The notes below the pieces were generated by a model, which saw nothing but the letters and a program-made list of their open reading frames with translations, was not told the DNA's origin and did no database searches. Shown here piece by piece: positions 17,351-26,994 of a stretch of DNA of 64,000 nucleotides. The number at the start of each line of letters is the position of its first letter. Within the stretch, counting starts at the first letter, position 1. Source of the DNA: Candidatus Gastranaerophilales bacterium. Its GTDB lineage: Bacteria > Cyanobacteriota > Vampirovibrionia > Gastranaerophilales > Gastranaerophilaceae. Location: positions 1-64,000 of the forward strand of contig CALUQH010000020.1 of NCBI GenBank assembly GCA_944322885.1. The letters are read 5' to 3'. The position numbers and the translations under genes are program-made.

Positions 17351-19024
17351 ATGGGATTATGTAAGAAAAATGTTTTGTTTTTGCTGCAGGAGCGTACCGA
17401 AAAATACGCTGATAAAGTCGCCTTAGGAATGAAAAACAAATACGGATGGCGGGAATTTACTTATCGCGGGATAGGTTTGATGTCAAGAAAGCTTGCGCAT
17501 TACCTGATTAATGAGGTTAATGTTCAAAAAGGAGACAGATTAGCAATTCTTTCCGAATCAAAGCCTGAATATGGTGCCTGTGTCTTTGCATCAGTTATAT
17601 CTGGGATGACGGCTGTTCCTCTGGATGTAAAACTTACAAAGTATGAATTAAAGTCCATTCTGTCGGACTGTGAACCTTCTGTAATTATGGCTTCCGAAAA
17701 TAATCTTGAAATGGCAAGGTATTTGAAGGATGTGCTTCCTTCAATAAAAGAAGTTATTTTGATGGATGAACCTTCCGCAGATTTTGATGAAAAAAGTATT
17801 TATGAACTTCCCGAAAACTATGATTATAAATGGCGTTTCAGAAGTTCTAATTCAACTGCTTTTATAATTTACACGTCAGGAACAACAGGTGCGCCAAAGG
17901 GTGTGGAAATAACATTTGCAAATATGCTTGCACAGCTAGATGATTTAAAGATCGCACTTGACGAAATCCTCCCATATAAGCATGTAAATATACTTTCAAT
18001 TTTGCCAATGAACCATCTTTTTGAAATGACAGTCGGGTTTTCAACATTTTTAAATTTCGGTTTTTCGGTTTATTACACTCCGAGCCTTAAACCGAAAGAT
18101 GTTTTAAGTATAATGAGGGAGAAGCAGATTGAGTTTATGATTGTCGTTCCGGCTTTTTTAAAGCTTTTGAAAACAGGAATTGAGTCGGAACTGCGAAATT
18201 CTCCGAAACATGTTCAAACAGCTTTTAATATAATGTTTAAACTTGCAAAATTTATCCCGTCATACAGAATTAAGAAATTAATGTTTAGAAAAATTCATGA
18301 AAAATTTGGCGGCCATTTTTCAGGTTGTATTTCCGGTGGTGCGCCTCTGGAAGTTTCTGTAGGCGATTTTTTCCAGAGAATAGGCATAAAGGTCTATCAG
18401 GGATACGGTCTTTCTGAAACAAGTCCTGTAGTTTCTGTTAATACAGACAGACGGAATGATATTGCATCGGTAGGAAAACCGTTAAAAAGTTTTGAGGCAA
18501 AAATTGATGAACAGACAGGCGAATTAATGCTTAAGGGACCTGCTGTCATGAAGGGGTACCATAATCATCCGGAATTGACCGCGGAAGTAATTGAACCCGA
18601 CGGCTGGCTGCACACCGGTGATATTGCAAAAATAAGCAAAGAAGGACATATTTATATAACCGGACGTATTAAAAATATGATTGTTCTTTCGGGCGGGAAA
18701 AAGGTATTCCCCGAGGAAGTTGAATCAGTGATTGACAAAAGCCCTTATATCGCTGAGGTTTGTGTGTTGGGAACTACGAGAAACTCCGGCTCAAAGGACG
18801 GGACGGAAGAAATAACTGCCGTTATAGTGCCCTGTGAAGATATTATTCAAAAGTTTGAACGGGATATTGTAGATAAACTTATTAGAGATGAGGTTAAAAA
18901 ATTATCTTTGAGGTTGACTCCATACAAAAGACCTATTAATATAATTATAAGCAGACAACCTTTACCGAGAACTACAACAAGAAAGGTTAAACGTAAAGAA
19001 GTAAAAGAGCTTGTAAATATATAG
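17351..19024 (+). CDS. AMP-binding acyl-CoA/acyl-ACP synthetase-like enzyme
   Basis: 557 residues from ATG 17351, preceded by AAAGGTG. Adenylate-forming superfamily: P-loop-like IIYTSGTTGAPKGVE (about residue 175), YQGYGLSETSP, LHTGDIA, GRIKNMIVLSGGKKVFPEEVE, and a C-terminal PRTTTRKVKRKEV with the catalytic lysine region. This pattern is typical of long-chain fatty-acid CoA ligases. The exact acyl substrate cannot be read from sequence. A short secreted-protein gene follows after 8 bases, so the two may be an operon. Confidence 0.85.
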   Translation: MGLCKKNVLFLLQERTEKYADKVALGMKNKYGWREFTYRGIGLMSRKLAHYLINEVNVQKGDRLAILSESKPEYGACVFASVISGMTAVPLDVKLTKYELKSILSDCEPSVIMASENNLEMARYLKDVLPSIKEVILMDEPSADFDEKSIYELPENYDYKWRFRSSNSTAFIIYTSGTTGAPKGVEITFANMLAQLDDLKIALDEILPYKHVNILSILPMNHLFEMTVGFSTFLNFGFSVYYTPSLKPKDVLSIMREKQIEFMIVVPAFLKLLKTGIESELRNSPKHVQTAFNIMFKLAKFIPSYRIKKLMFRKIHEKFGGHFSGCISGGAPLEVSVGDFFQRIGIKVYQGYGLSETSPVVSVNTDRRNDIASVGKPLKSFEAKIDEQTGELMLKGPAVMKGYHNHPELTAEVIEPDGWLHTGDIAKISKEGHIYITGRIKNMIVLSGGKKVFPEEVESVIDKSPYIAEVCVLGTTRNSGSKDGTEEITAVIVPCEDIIQKFERDIVDKLIRDEVKKLSLRLTPYKRPINIIISRQPLPRTTTRKVKRKEVKELVNI

Positions 19025-19032
19025 GAGTTGCC

Positions 19033-19479
19033 ATGAAGAAAGTATTATTGTTAGCGTCATTATTGGTTATAGGAATGCCTGTAATTTGTGATGATACTGT
19101 TGAAGAAATCAGTATACCGAAATCCGAAGTTATTCCCGTGCAGGAAGTTATTAAACCTGTAGATCCTGTTAGAGAAGAATTGCCGCCGAGATGGTCGGAA
19201 TTCTGTGAAGCAGGTTATGAAAATGCTGTTTATAAGGATAGTCATGACGTTTTTAATTTCATTAGCTTTGTAAAATCGGAACGCGCCAAAAAGAACTATT
19301 GGGCGGAACGCCGTGTAAGTTTTGAAAAATATCTGAAAAGTTGTGAAGTGTTAAGCAGCGAGGCAAAATCTACCTGTTATGCAAATTTGAGAGAAATGGA
19401 AACACAGAAAAACGATTTGTATAAGATAAAAAGTAAACAGCTTTTGTATGAAAATAATGTTGATATCCACAGGAGATAA
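19033..19479 (+). CDS. Small secreted hypothetical protein
   Basis: 148 residues with AGGAGTTGCC before the ATG. Signal peptide MKKVLLLASLLVIGMPVIC, then an acidic/proline-rich spacer (EEISIPKSEVIPVQEVIKPVDP) and a charged helical C-terminal half with three cysteines in the mature region (EFCEAGYEN, SCEVLSSEAKSTCYANL). It probably sits in the periplasm or is exported. No family recognised. Confidence 0.75.
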   Translation: MKKVLLLASLLVIGMPVICDDTVEEISIPKSEVIPVQEVIKPVDPVREELPPRWSEFCEAGYENAVYKDSHDVFNFISFVKSERAKKNYWAERRVSFEKYLKSCEVLSSEAKSTCYANLREMETQKNDLYKIKSKQLLYENNVDIHRR

Positions 19480-19482
19480 TTT

Positions 19483-19671
19483 TCAGGTATTTTCAATTAT
19501 TATGTCTGCTTCCTTGACCGCAAGGTCAAGGATTTCATATATATTGCCTATTTTATCGTTATCTCCCATTTCATTTTGAGTATAACCGTATAAGACATGC
19601 AGATAGCTTGACAGTTTTGTTGCATGTTCGGCGATTATGCAGTTTTTATTAAAATAAAACTTGTCATCCAT
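19483..19671 (-). CDS. 62-residue hypothetical protein paired with AbrB-like gene
   Basis: MDDKFYFNKNCIIAEHAT..., a small mostly helical acidic protein. The ATG at 19671 has no Shine-Dalgarno. A TTGACA-17-TAGAAT promoter ends only nine bases before it, so the mRNA is nearly leaderless. An inverted repeat overlaps the -10. It is divergent from the AbrB-like gene at 19758. It could be the partner of that regulator, but no toxin family is recognised. Confidence 0.55.
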   Translation of the reverse strand: MDDKFYFNKNCIIAEHATKLSSYLHVLYGYTQNEMGDNDKIGNIYEILDLAVKEADIIIENT

Positions 19672-19680
19672 TATAATATT

Positions 19681-19709
19681 ATTCTAATATTATTAGAATT
19701 GATTGTCAA
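19681..19709 (-). promoter_or_regulatory. Promoter with overlapping 17-bp inverted-repeat operator
   Basis: On the minus strand: TTGACA (19709-19704), 17-base spacer, TAGAAT (19686-19681). TTCTAATATTATTAGAA at 19682-19698 has 8-bp arms around one base and covers the -10. It probably binds a repressor of the 62-residue gene; the AbrB-like product is the obvious candidate. Confidence 0.6.
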
Positions 19710-19757
19710 GGTTATTTTGTTATTATATTATTATAACTTTATTATAATGAGGTAATA

Positions 19758-19922
19758 ATGGTTCGCAGAAAGTTACAAACAATTGGTACAAGTTACGGTA
19801 TAATTATACCAAAGCTTTATATGGAAGAAATGGGACTTAATCCCGTTTTGCACGATGTTGATATTGAAGTGAAAGACAAAGTTTTAATGGTTAAAAAGCT
19901 CGAGAAAGAAAAAGATAAATAA
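19758..19922 (+). CDS. AbrB/MazE-type SpoVT-AbrB domain protein
   Basis: 54 residues from ATG 19758, with GAGG upstream. The sequence starts MVRRKLQTIGTSYGIIIPK and continues LYMEEMGLNPVLHDVDIEVKD, a typical swapped-hairpin AbrB fold (…GTSYGIIIPK…: DNA-binding basic strand, then helix, then strand). Such proteins are antitoxins or transition-state regulators. It is followed immediately by a terminator, so no toxin gene lies downstream. The divergent 62-residue gene is the only neighbour it could pair with. Confidence 0.8.
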   Translation: MVRRKLQTIGTSYGIIIPKLYMEEMGLNPVLHDVDIEVKDKVLMVKKLEKEKDK

Positions 19923-19927
19923 AAAAA

Positions 19928-19951
19928 GGCACTTTTTAAAAGTGCCTTTTT
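19928..19951 (+). terminator. Bidirectional rho-independent terminator
   Basis: GGCACTTTT-taa-AAAGTGCC flanked by A7 and T5, between the AbrB-like gene and the converging rubrerythrin gene. It can serve both. Confidence 0.85.
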
Positions 19952-19973
19952 GGTTATTGATTATGACATCAAA

Positions 19974-20516
19974 TTATGAAAAATATCTTTTCAACAATCC
20001 GTCAAAACCTCTGCCATGGCGTGCTTCGTCTTTAGCCATTTCATGAACTGTGTCATGGATAGCATCATAGCCTAATTGTTTAGCGCGTGCCGCAATAGCG
20101 AGTTTGCCTTCGCAAGCGCCGTGTTCAGCTTCTGCACGTAATTCAAGGTTTTTCTTTGTTGAATCTGTTACAACTTCGCCTAACAATTCAGCGAATTTAG
20201 CTGCGTGTTCTGCTTCTTCAAAAGCGTATCTTTTGTAAGCTTCCGCAACTTCAGGATATCCTTCTCTTTCAGCAACTCTTGCCATTGCAAGATACATACC
20301 TACTTCTGTACATTCTCCTGCAAAATGAGCTCTTAATCCGTCCATTACTTCTTTATCTTCAACTTTTCCGTCGCCTACTTTATGTTCACAAGCATATACT
20401 TTCCCTTCTGCTGTGTTGATTTCTTTGAAAGTAGTTGCTCCGCATAAAGGACATCTTTCCGGAGCTTTATCAGCTTCTGTAGACCAACCGCATACTGTAC
20501 ATACAAATTTAGCCAT
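19974..20516 (-). CDS. Reverse-type rubrerythrin
   Basis: 180 residues from the ATG at 20516, preceded by AAAGGTGGTC. The frame opens 11 codons earlier without a ribosome site. The rubredoxin domain comes first (FVCTVCGW ... CPLCG, residues 4-25). It is followed by a ferritin-like diiron domain ([42 protein letters not shown]). This order is reversed relative to classical rubrerythrin. Reverse rubrerythrins of anaerobes act as NADH-linked peroxidases and oxidases for oxygen and peroxide protection. It supports an obligate anaerobe. Confidence 0.93.
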   Translation of the reverse strand: MAKFVCTVCGWSTEADKAPERCPLCGATTFKEINTAEGKVYACEHKVGDGKVEDKEVMDGLRAHFAGECTEVGMYLAMARVAEREGYPEVAEAYKRYAFEEAEHAAKFAELLGEVVTDSTKKNLELRAEAEHGACEGKLAIAARAKQLGYDAIHDTVHEMAKDEARHGRGFDGLLKRYFS

Positions 20517-20704
20517 TTTGACCACCTTTCTTAATTCAAATAATAGCATCTCTTTTTCTACAATACTATTTTACTATACAATATTTTATTTGTAAAGTAG
20601 GAATTATTCTCATTTTTATAATTTAATTGAATAAACTTGTATTTTTCTTGTTTAGTCTGGATTACAGGTTTAATCAAAACCTATATGTCAGCTGTAGTGG
20701 CTGT

Positions 20705-20840
20705 GCTTATCTCTAGTTTAGATATTATAATTATAAGTCTGATGCAAAATATGTGTGTCGGGTTGAGCGGCTACGCTTATCTTTAGTTTAGATATTATAA
20801 GTCTGATGTAAAATATGTGTATTGGGTTGAGCGGCTACGC
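20705..20840. repeat. Two-copy imperfect tandem repeat, 70 and 65 bp
   Basis: The unit starts GCTTATCT(C/T)TAGTTTAGAT and ends GAGCGGCTACGC. Copies start at 20705 and 20775. The second lacks about six bases. A third partial unit (GC) ends at 20840. TGAGCGgctaCGCTCA inside the unit is a hairpin. No ORF of credible quality overlaps. Confidence 0.75.
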
Positions 20841-20842
20841 TC

Positions 20843-20871
20843 AAAAAAAAAGACCTTGTATTATCAAGGTC
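20843..20871 (-). terminator. Rho-independent terminator without an assigned minus-strand gene
   Basis: On the minus strand: GACCTTG-6-CAAGGTC, then nine T. No minus-strand ORF lies between it and 21414. It may end a small RNA from 20872-21004, or be a remnant. The stretch 20550-21004 otherwise contains only the tandem repeat and the promoter of the 21005 gene. Confidence 0.5.
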
Positions 20872-21004
20872 AAGGTTGGTTATTTTGGTTATGTTATAGT
20901 AATTATGATTAAGTTTCGCTTTACATTGTTTATAATTATCCTGAATGTTCAGATTTGCCATAACCTGTTGAAAAGTTTACAAAACTTTATGTTATTATGT
21001 AGTT

Positions 21005-21421
21005 ATGTTTGAGAAATTCCGGAAATTTTTTTTATCGAAAATATTGCGGCGTAAGTATTACAGGACGGGCAAATGCAATGCTTGCGGGAAATGTTGTACC
21101 CAGATTTATGTTAAACATTACAAGCATGTTGTTCAGGATGAGGAGGAATTTAAAAAGCTTCAATATCTTCACAGATTTTATACATACCTGAAAATTATCG
21201 GGAAAGATGATATAGGTCTTATATTTGAGTGCCAGAATCTTGACCCTGATACGCACAAATGCAAAATTCACAGAACCCGTCCCGGAATCTGCAGAAGATA
21301 CCCTCAGGAAGAATTGTTTTCCATGGGCGGTGCGTTGTCAGAGGATTGCGGGTACAAAATGGAACCAATAATCCCATTCTCGGAAGTGTTAGAAAAAGAA
21401 ATCAGAAAAAAATCTAAATAA
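21005..21421 (+). CDS. YkgJ-type cysteine-cluster protein
   Basis: 138 residues. Contains the cysteine-cluster pattern CNACGKCCTQIYV (about residue 24), CQNLDPDTHKCKIHRTRPGICRRYP and a final C near residue 118, diagnostic of the UPF0153/YkgJ (CxxCxxCC) family thought to bind zinc or iron. Basic N-terminus. The mRNA is probably leaderless: TATTAT at 20993-20998 is six bases before ATG and no Shine-Dalgarno exists. Its 3' end overlaps the converging gene by 8 bases. Cellular role unknown. Confidence 0.88.
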   Translation: MFEKFRKFFLSKILRRKYYRTGKCNACGKCCTQIYVKHYKHVVQDEEEFKKLQYLHRFYTYLKIIGKDDIGLIFECQNLDPDTHKCKIHRTRPGICRRYPQEELFSMGGALSEDCGYKMEPIIPFSEVLEKEIRKKSK

Positions 21422-21971
21422 TATTTGTATTATTTAATTCCACAATATCAAAAGCATCTTCAATATTTGTCGATTTATTTTTTTCCAATGTTAATTCAAA
21501 TCTATCTTTAAGCGGGTGAAGTATAATGTTTTCTTCCGGTTTTTTTGCACATGCTATGATTGATGTATCAATATCCGGTCTGTCACACAGAACTTCTGCA
21601 AGTTTATTTACTGCTTCTATTGTTGAACCGCCGGTTCTGCTTTTGATAGCTCCGCCGCCGATTATCCATGCTGTTAATTTAGATTTGGCAGTTTCTGCAA
21701 GTTTTGTCACTCTGCGTGCGATTTCTTCCGTAATTTCATCGAGCTCCAGTTCAACAGGAACATATTTTAAGAAACCTTTATCTTTATTTCTTACAATAAC
21801 TACAAGATTACCGGCATCAGGTTTTGCTGTATAGACTTGTCCGTTTTGTAAAGTGCATTTATTATTATGCCCTAATTCTTGTGATTTTTTAAAAATTCCG
21901 GGGGTGATTTCATTGTATTTTTTTGGGTTGAGTATTAAATTTGTGCGTCCTTGAAAACTTACATTATCCAT
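21414..21971 (-). CDS. Lineage-specific protein with N-terminal NVSFQG tag
   Basis: 185 residues from the ATG at 21971. An ORF extension of 8 codons exists, but the AAAGGAG ribosome site lies inside that extension, so the shorter start is right. The protein begins MDNVSFQGRTNLIL, the clearest short form of the xxFxG tag. The rest has a beta-rich half (NKCTLQNGQVYTAKPDAGNLVVIV) and an alpha/beta half (LTAWIIGGGAIKSRTGGSTIEAVNKLAEVL). No signal peptide, no membrane segment, no family recognised. Confidence 0.75.
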   Translation of the reverse strand: MDNVSFQGRTNLILNPKKYNEITPGIFKKSQELGHNNKCTLQNGQVYTAKPDAGNLVVIVRNKDKGFLKYVPVELELDEITEEIARRVTKLAETAKSKLTAWIIGGGAIKSRTGGSTIEAVNKLAEVLCDRPDIDTSIIACAKKPEENIILHPLKDRFELTLEKNKSTNIEDAFDIVELNNTNII

Positions 21972-22100
21972 TTTATAAAAACTCCTTTTTTTCATCAGTA
22001 TAAAAAGATGTGAAAAATTTTTTTTGCTACTTTCCGGTAATGAAAAATATCAAATTGTCGTTTAAGCTGATAATGTGGAATAATTCGAAAGGTTGGAAAT

Positions 22101-22427
22101 ATGAAAAATTTTATATTAATAATTAGCTGGTTATTTATGTCTGTGCCTGTCTTTGCGGTTTGCAGTATAACCGGCGGGGCTTGTACGGCAACATCAAACT
22201 GGGAAACAAAACCTCTGGAACAGCGGCTGGTACCTGATAACTTACAGGATATTCAAAGAACGGATGCATTTCAGCCTTCTTACAGGAAGCCATATTATGA
22301 CATGTTGATAAATACAGAACAGGAAAATACAGCTTTACCTCCTCAAAGTGATTATAATTCAAATTGTCAGTTCGGAGTTTGTATGCCGGGCGAAACTACC
22401 GGTGCAGGTGCTGAGTTAGTAGAATAG
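22101..22427 (+). CDS. Small secreted protein with four cysteines
   Basis: 108 residues with GGTTGGAA before ATG. Signal peptide MKNFILIISWLFMSVPVFA, cleaved before VCS. The mature part has two cysteine pairs (VCSITGGAC near the start, NCQFGVC near the end) joined by a polar region. Disulfide pairing in the periplasm is likely. The function is not recognisable. Confidence 0.75.
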   Translation: MKNFILIISWLFMSVPVFAVCSITGGACTATSNWETKPLEQRLVPDNLQDIQRTDAFQPSYRKPYYDMLINTEQENTALPPQSDYNSNCQFGVCMPGETTGAGAELVE

Positions 22428-22476
22428 AAAAGCCGGTTTATTCATGGTTTTTCTTTACTGCAAAGCATGGCATATT

Positions 22477-22501
22477 TTCCCTCTCCGACAGGAGGGGGAA
22501 A
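22477..22501. repeat. Dispersed palindrome of the CCCTC/GAGGG type
   Basis: TTTCCCTCTCC-gaca-GGAGGGGGAAA, between the small secreted gene and dnaK. It is related in layout to copies at 15841, 47703, 47758 and 61591. It might also act as a weak terminator, but no T run follows. Confidence 0.6.
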
Positions 22502-22596
22502 TATTAATTTTTTGTTTATTTTTTTAAGATTTGAAAAAAAAGGTGTTATAACATAAATATAGTTAATGGAATGTTAATGATTAGTAAAGGAGATAA

Positions 22597-24444
<1,848 letters not shown>

Positions 24445-24479
24445 AGTTAATTAATTTTATTCTTATTTGCTTTAAATAC

Positions 24480-24510
24480 GAAGAAGCAGTAACACTGCTT
24501 CTTCGTTATA
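24480..24510 (+). terminator. Rho-independent terminator of dnaK
   Basis: Perfect 11-bp stem GAAGAAGCAGT / ACTGCTTCTTC with loop AAC, followed by a modest T-rich tail. Confidence 0.75.
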
Positions 24511-24702
24511 TTATGAAAAAATATTAATCAAGTAAAATTTATATTTTTTCATTATTCGTATTTGGATTTAAAAATTGGGGAATCCGGATAAAATTCTCTC
24601 TAAGGTAAAAATTTTTAAAGTATAAGTGTTAAATTTTTTTCAGATTGTGGCATATAATAACAAGTTGATTATGGATTTAAATAATTAAAGGAGTAACCCC
24701 TT

Positions 24703-25008
24703 ATGTCAGAATTAAAAAAAGATTTAAACAACGGCCGAGTAATTTTGTCAGAAAATTATGAAGTTTACGAACCCAAAAGCGGTGAATACTGGTACAGTAT
24801 AGTTTCTTCTAAGTACGGAGCAGATTCTGATGAGGCAAAAGAAATTGTAAAAGATTTAAAAGAGTTTAACGGTATAAATACATTTTCTTTAATTATTCAG
24901 CCTGATATTATGAAATTACCGAAAGTTATTAAACTTGGCGGTAAAGAGTTTAAACTTGATAATGAAAAACAGGTTGATATAAGAAGTTACAGACTTGCTA
25001 CATCGTAA
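24703..25008 (+). CDS. Small LysM-like domain protein without signal peptide
   Basis: 101 residues, AAAGGAGT before ATG. Residues 20-85 follow the LysM plan: YEVYEPKSGEYWYSIVSSKYG (compare Y-x-V-x-x-G-D-T-L-W-x-I-A-x-K-Y-G), then FNGINTFSLIIQPDIMKLP (compare N-x-I-x-x-x-I-x-P-G-Q-x-L-x-I-P). There is no signal peptide or membrane segment, so peptidoglycan binding is not obvious. It could act in the cytoplasm or be exported another way. The call is inferred from pattern only. Confidence 0.6.
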   Translation: MSELKKDLNNGRVILSENYEVYEPKSGEYWYSIVSSKYGADSDEAKEIVKDLKEFNGINTFSLIIQPDIMKLPKVIKLGGKEFKLDNEKQVDIRSYRLATS

Positions 25009-25034
25009 AAACTGCAAACTATAATCTGAAAAAA

Positions 25035-25071
25035 CAAGCGTCTGATATATTTCTACCGGACGCTTGTTAAC
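25035..25071 (+). terminator. Rho-independent terminator
   Basis: ACAAGCGTC ... GACGCTTGT with a 19-base loop, after the LysM-like gene. Confidence 0.55.
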
Positions 25072-25116
25072 CTTTATGTTTGAGATGACATGTTATACTT
25101 ATTATTTTTATAATAA

Positions 25117-25145
25117 AAAAGCGGTTATTAAAACCGCTTTTTTTG
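25117..25145. terminator. Bidirectional terminator between LysM-like gene and gatA
   Basis: AAAGCGGTT-atta-AACCGCTTT with A and T runs on both sides. It can end gatA on the minus strand. Confidence 0.85.
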
Positions 25146-25169
25146 TAATAATTTTGGTGAACGCCGTTT

Positions 25170-26633
25170 TTATATGTCTGCCAGCTGCAGGTAGTAATCG
25201 TTTGCTCTTTCAAACTTGTGGGCTGCATTAAATAATCTGCTTTCCTGCAATTGCGGAGCTAAGATTTGTAATCCTATCGGCATTCCGTCTTTATCAAATC
25301 CTGCTGGTACACTCAATCCCGGAATTCCTGCAAGGTTAGCGGAAATTGTTGCAATATCGGTTAAATACATCGCAAGAGGATCTGAAGCTTTTGCACCGAG
25401 ATCAAATGCAGTATTCGGGCAGGTTGTTGAAATTAAAATATCAACTTTTTTGAATGCTTCTTCAAAGTCGCGTGCAACAAGTGCTCTCATCTGCTGTGCT
25501 TTTTTGTAGTAAGCGTCGTAATACCCTGACGATAATGCGTAAGTTCCGAGCATTATACGGCGTTTTACTTCAGGGCCGAAACCTTCCGCTCTTGTTTTTG
25601 TGTACATTTCCATAAGATTTTTGGCATCAGGAGTTCTGTAACCGTATTTTACCCCATCAAATCTTGCAAGGTTTGATGAACATTCGGCTGTTGCAAGAAT
25701 ATAATAAATACCGATTGAGTGTTTCAAGTTCGGTAATGAAATTTCAACGATTTCACATCCTAATTTTTTATAATCTTCAATGGCTTTTTCAACAGCTTTT
25801 TGAACATCTTCCGACAAAGCATCAGTCATAAGTTCTTTTATAACTCCGACTTTCATCCCCTTAATATCATCGTTGAGGTGTGCTGCATAATGTTCTACAG
25901 GAAGATTTAAAGATGTAGAGTCTTTAGCGTCATGTCCTGAAATAACTTCAAGAAGATTTGCAGCATCTTCAACAGTTCTTGCAAATGGGCCGATTTGGTC
26001 AAGAGATGATGCAAATGCAATCAAACCGTATCTTGAAACACGTCCGTAAGTCGGTTTCATACCGACAATACCGCAGAAAGAAGCAGGAAGTCTGATTGAA
26101 CCGCCGGTATCAGAACCTAGGGCTAGAGTTGCTTCACAAGCTGCTACAGAAGCTGCGGAACCGCCTGATGAACCGCCCGGAACTTTATTCAAATTCCAGG
26201 GGTTATGAACTTTTTTAAATGCAGAGTTTTCGTTGGAAGAACCCATCGCAAATTCATCAAGGTTAGCTTTCCCGACAATCGGAACGAGGTTATTTAATAA
26301 TTTTTCGCTTATCGTTGCATTGAAAGGAGATACAAAATTCTCAAGAATTTTGGAAGAAGCAGTTGTTTTCGACCCCTTCAAATTCATATTATCTTTAAGT
26401 GCAAGCGGAATACCTGCAAGAAGCGGTAATTCTTCTCCCTTTGCTATTTTTTCATCAACTTTTTTAGCTGTATCAAGTGCAATTTCTTTTGTTAATGAAT
26501 TAAATGCACCTAATTTTTCGTCAAGTTCATCAATCCTTTTAAATGCCGCGTTTGTCAATTCTACGGCAGAAACTTCTTTATTTTTTAAAGCTTTGCTCTG
26601 TTCGGCTGCTGATTTTTTTAAAAGCTCGTTCAT
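25170..26633 (-). CDS. gatA: Asp-tRNA(Asn)/Glu-tRNA(Gln) amidotransferase subunit A
   Basis: 487 residues with AAGGAG before the ATG. Amidase-signature enzyme: catalytic lysine in PLALKDNMNLKG (about residue 76), and the Ser-cisSer region VPGGSSGGSAASVAA ... LGSDTGGSIRLPASFCG (about 150-180). It releases ammonia from glutamine for transamidation of misacylated Asp-tRNAAsn or Glu-tRNAGln. gatB and gatC are not in the window. The length matches the family. Confidence 0.97.
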   Translation of the reverse strand: MNELLKKSAAEQSKALKNKEVSAVELTNAAFKRIDELDEKLGAFNSLTKEIALDTAKKVDEKIAKGEELPLLAGIPLALKDNMNLKGSKTTASSKILENFVSPFNATISEKLLNNLVPIVGKANLDEFAMGSSNENSAFKKVHNPWNLNKVPGGSSGGSAASVAACEATLALGSDTGGSIRLPASFCGIVGMKPTYGRVSRYGLIAFASSLDQIGPFARTVEDAANLLEVISGHDAKDSTSLNLPVEHYAAHLNDDIKGMKVGVIKELMTDALSEDVQKAVEKAIEDYKKLGCEIVEISLPNLKHSIGIYYILATAECSSNLARFDGVKYGYRTPDAKNLMEMYTKTRAEGFGPEVKRRIMLGTYALSSGYYDAYYKKAQQMRALVARDFEEAFKKVDILISTTCPNTAFDLGAKASDPLAMYLTDIATISANLAGIPGLSVPAGFDKDGMPIGLQILAPQLQESRLFNAAHKFERANDYYLQLADI

Positions 26634-26715
26634 AATATCTCCTTAAAGCTATTCATTTTTATTATAAGAAAATTTTATGACAAAAATAACAGTTTAGCAA
26701 GCGGTGTTTTGACAC

Positions 26716-26746
26716 TTGACAAAATATTGAAAATCGTAAATAATAT
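26716..26746 (+). promoter_or_regulatory. Promoter of antisense RNA 2
   Basis: Consensus TTGACA at 26716-26721 and TAATAT at 26741-26746, with a 19-base spacer. It directs transcription into the hairpin at 26751. Confidence 0.6.
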
Positions 26747-26752
26747 AAGTGT

Positions 26753-26870
26753 AGGAAGAGCCAATAAGAATAAGTGTGGTTTTTCTTAGAGGCTCATCTT
26801 CACTCCTACGGTTTACAATTTTAGTGCTATTACTGCAACAGCAAATGCCAGTAATAGCATTATTATTTGT
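26753..26870 (+). ncRNA. Antisense RNA of type I toxin-antitoxin-like locus 2
   Basis: It begins with a long hairpin closed by GTAGGA (26751-26756) and TCCTAC (26804-26809), with further GAGCC/GGCTC pairing. It then runs antisense across the 21-codon peptide gene and ends at an 11-bp hairpin, TGCTATTACTG / CAGTAATAGCA (26825-26859), followed by TTATTATTTGTTT. The order (promoter, 5' stem-loop, terminator inside the peptide gene) is the same as at 4.7 kb. The terminator tail is weaker here. Confidence 0.6.
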
Positions 26871-26878
26871 TTATCCAT
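26813..26878 (-). CDS. 21-residue hydrophobic peptide, toxin-like (locus 2)
   Basis: ATG at 26878 with a strong AAAGGAGGG upstream. The product starts MDKQIIMLLLAF and ends VIALKL: a short charged N-terminus, then one uninterrupted hydrophobic helix, as in Ibs-type membrane toxins. The ribosome site is part of an inverted repeat that can hide it. The central codons also form the terminator hairpin of the antisense RNA on the other strand. Composition differs from the locus 1 peptide, so the kinship shows in architecture and promoter rather than in protein. Confidence 0.65.
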   Translation of the reverse strand: MDKQIIMLLLAFAVAVIALKL

Positions 26879-26887
26879 AGTGCCCTC

Positions 26888-26931
26888 CTTTCCGACCAAT
26901 TTCTTCACTAATTGTGTGTGCCGGCGGAAAG
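26888..26931 (-). promoter_or_regulatory. Anti-Shine-Dalgarno inverted repeat, locus 2
   Basis: CTTTCCG (26888-26894, ribosome site of the minus-strand peptide) is perfectly complementary to CGGAAAG (26925-26931). Pairing in the mRNA would mask the AAAGGAGGG site. Confidence 0.6.
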
Positions 26932-26953
26932 CATGAGCTTGTCCTACAATATA

Positions 26954-26982
26954 ATCGTAATACAAATTTGATTTTAACGCAA
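26954..26982 (-). promoter_or_regulatory. Promoter of peptide gene, locus 2
   Basis: On the minus strand: TTGCGT, 17-base spacer, TACGAT. The same 17 bases (GCAATATTATTAAAATT, plus strand 26979-26995) occur at the locus 1 promoter. The element overlaps the stop codon of the 26995 gene. Confidence 0.5.
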
Positions 26983-26994
26983 TATTATTAAAAT

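Noticed and set aside
20705-20840. Tandem repeat as CRISPR array
   Set aside because: Only two long, imperfect, directly adjacent units with no spacers; no cas genes.
26233-26646. 137-residue plus-strand ORF opposite gatA
   Set aside because: Shadow of the well-supported GatA frame.
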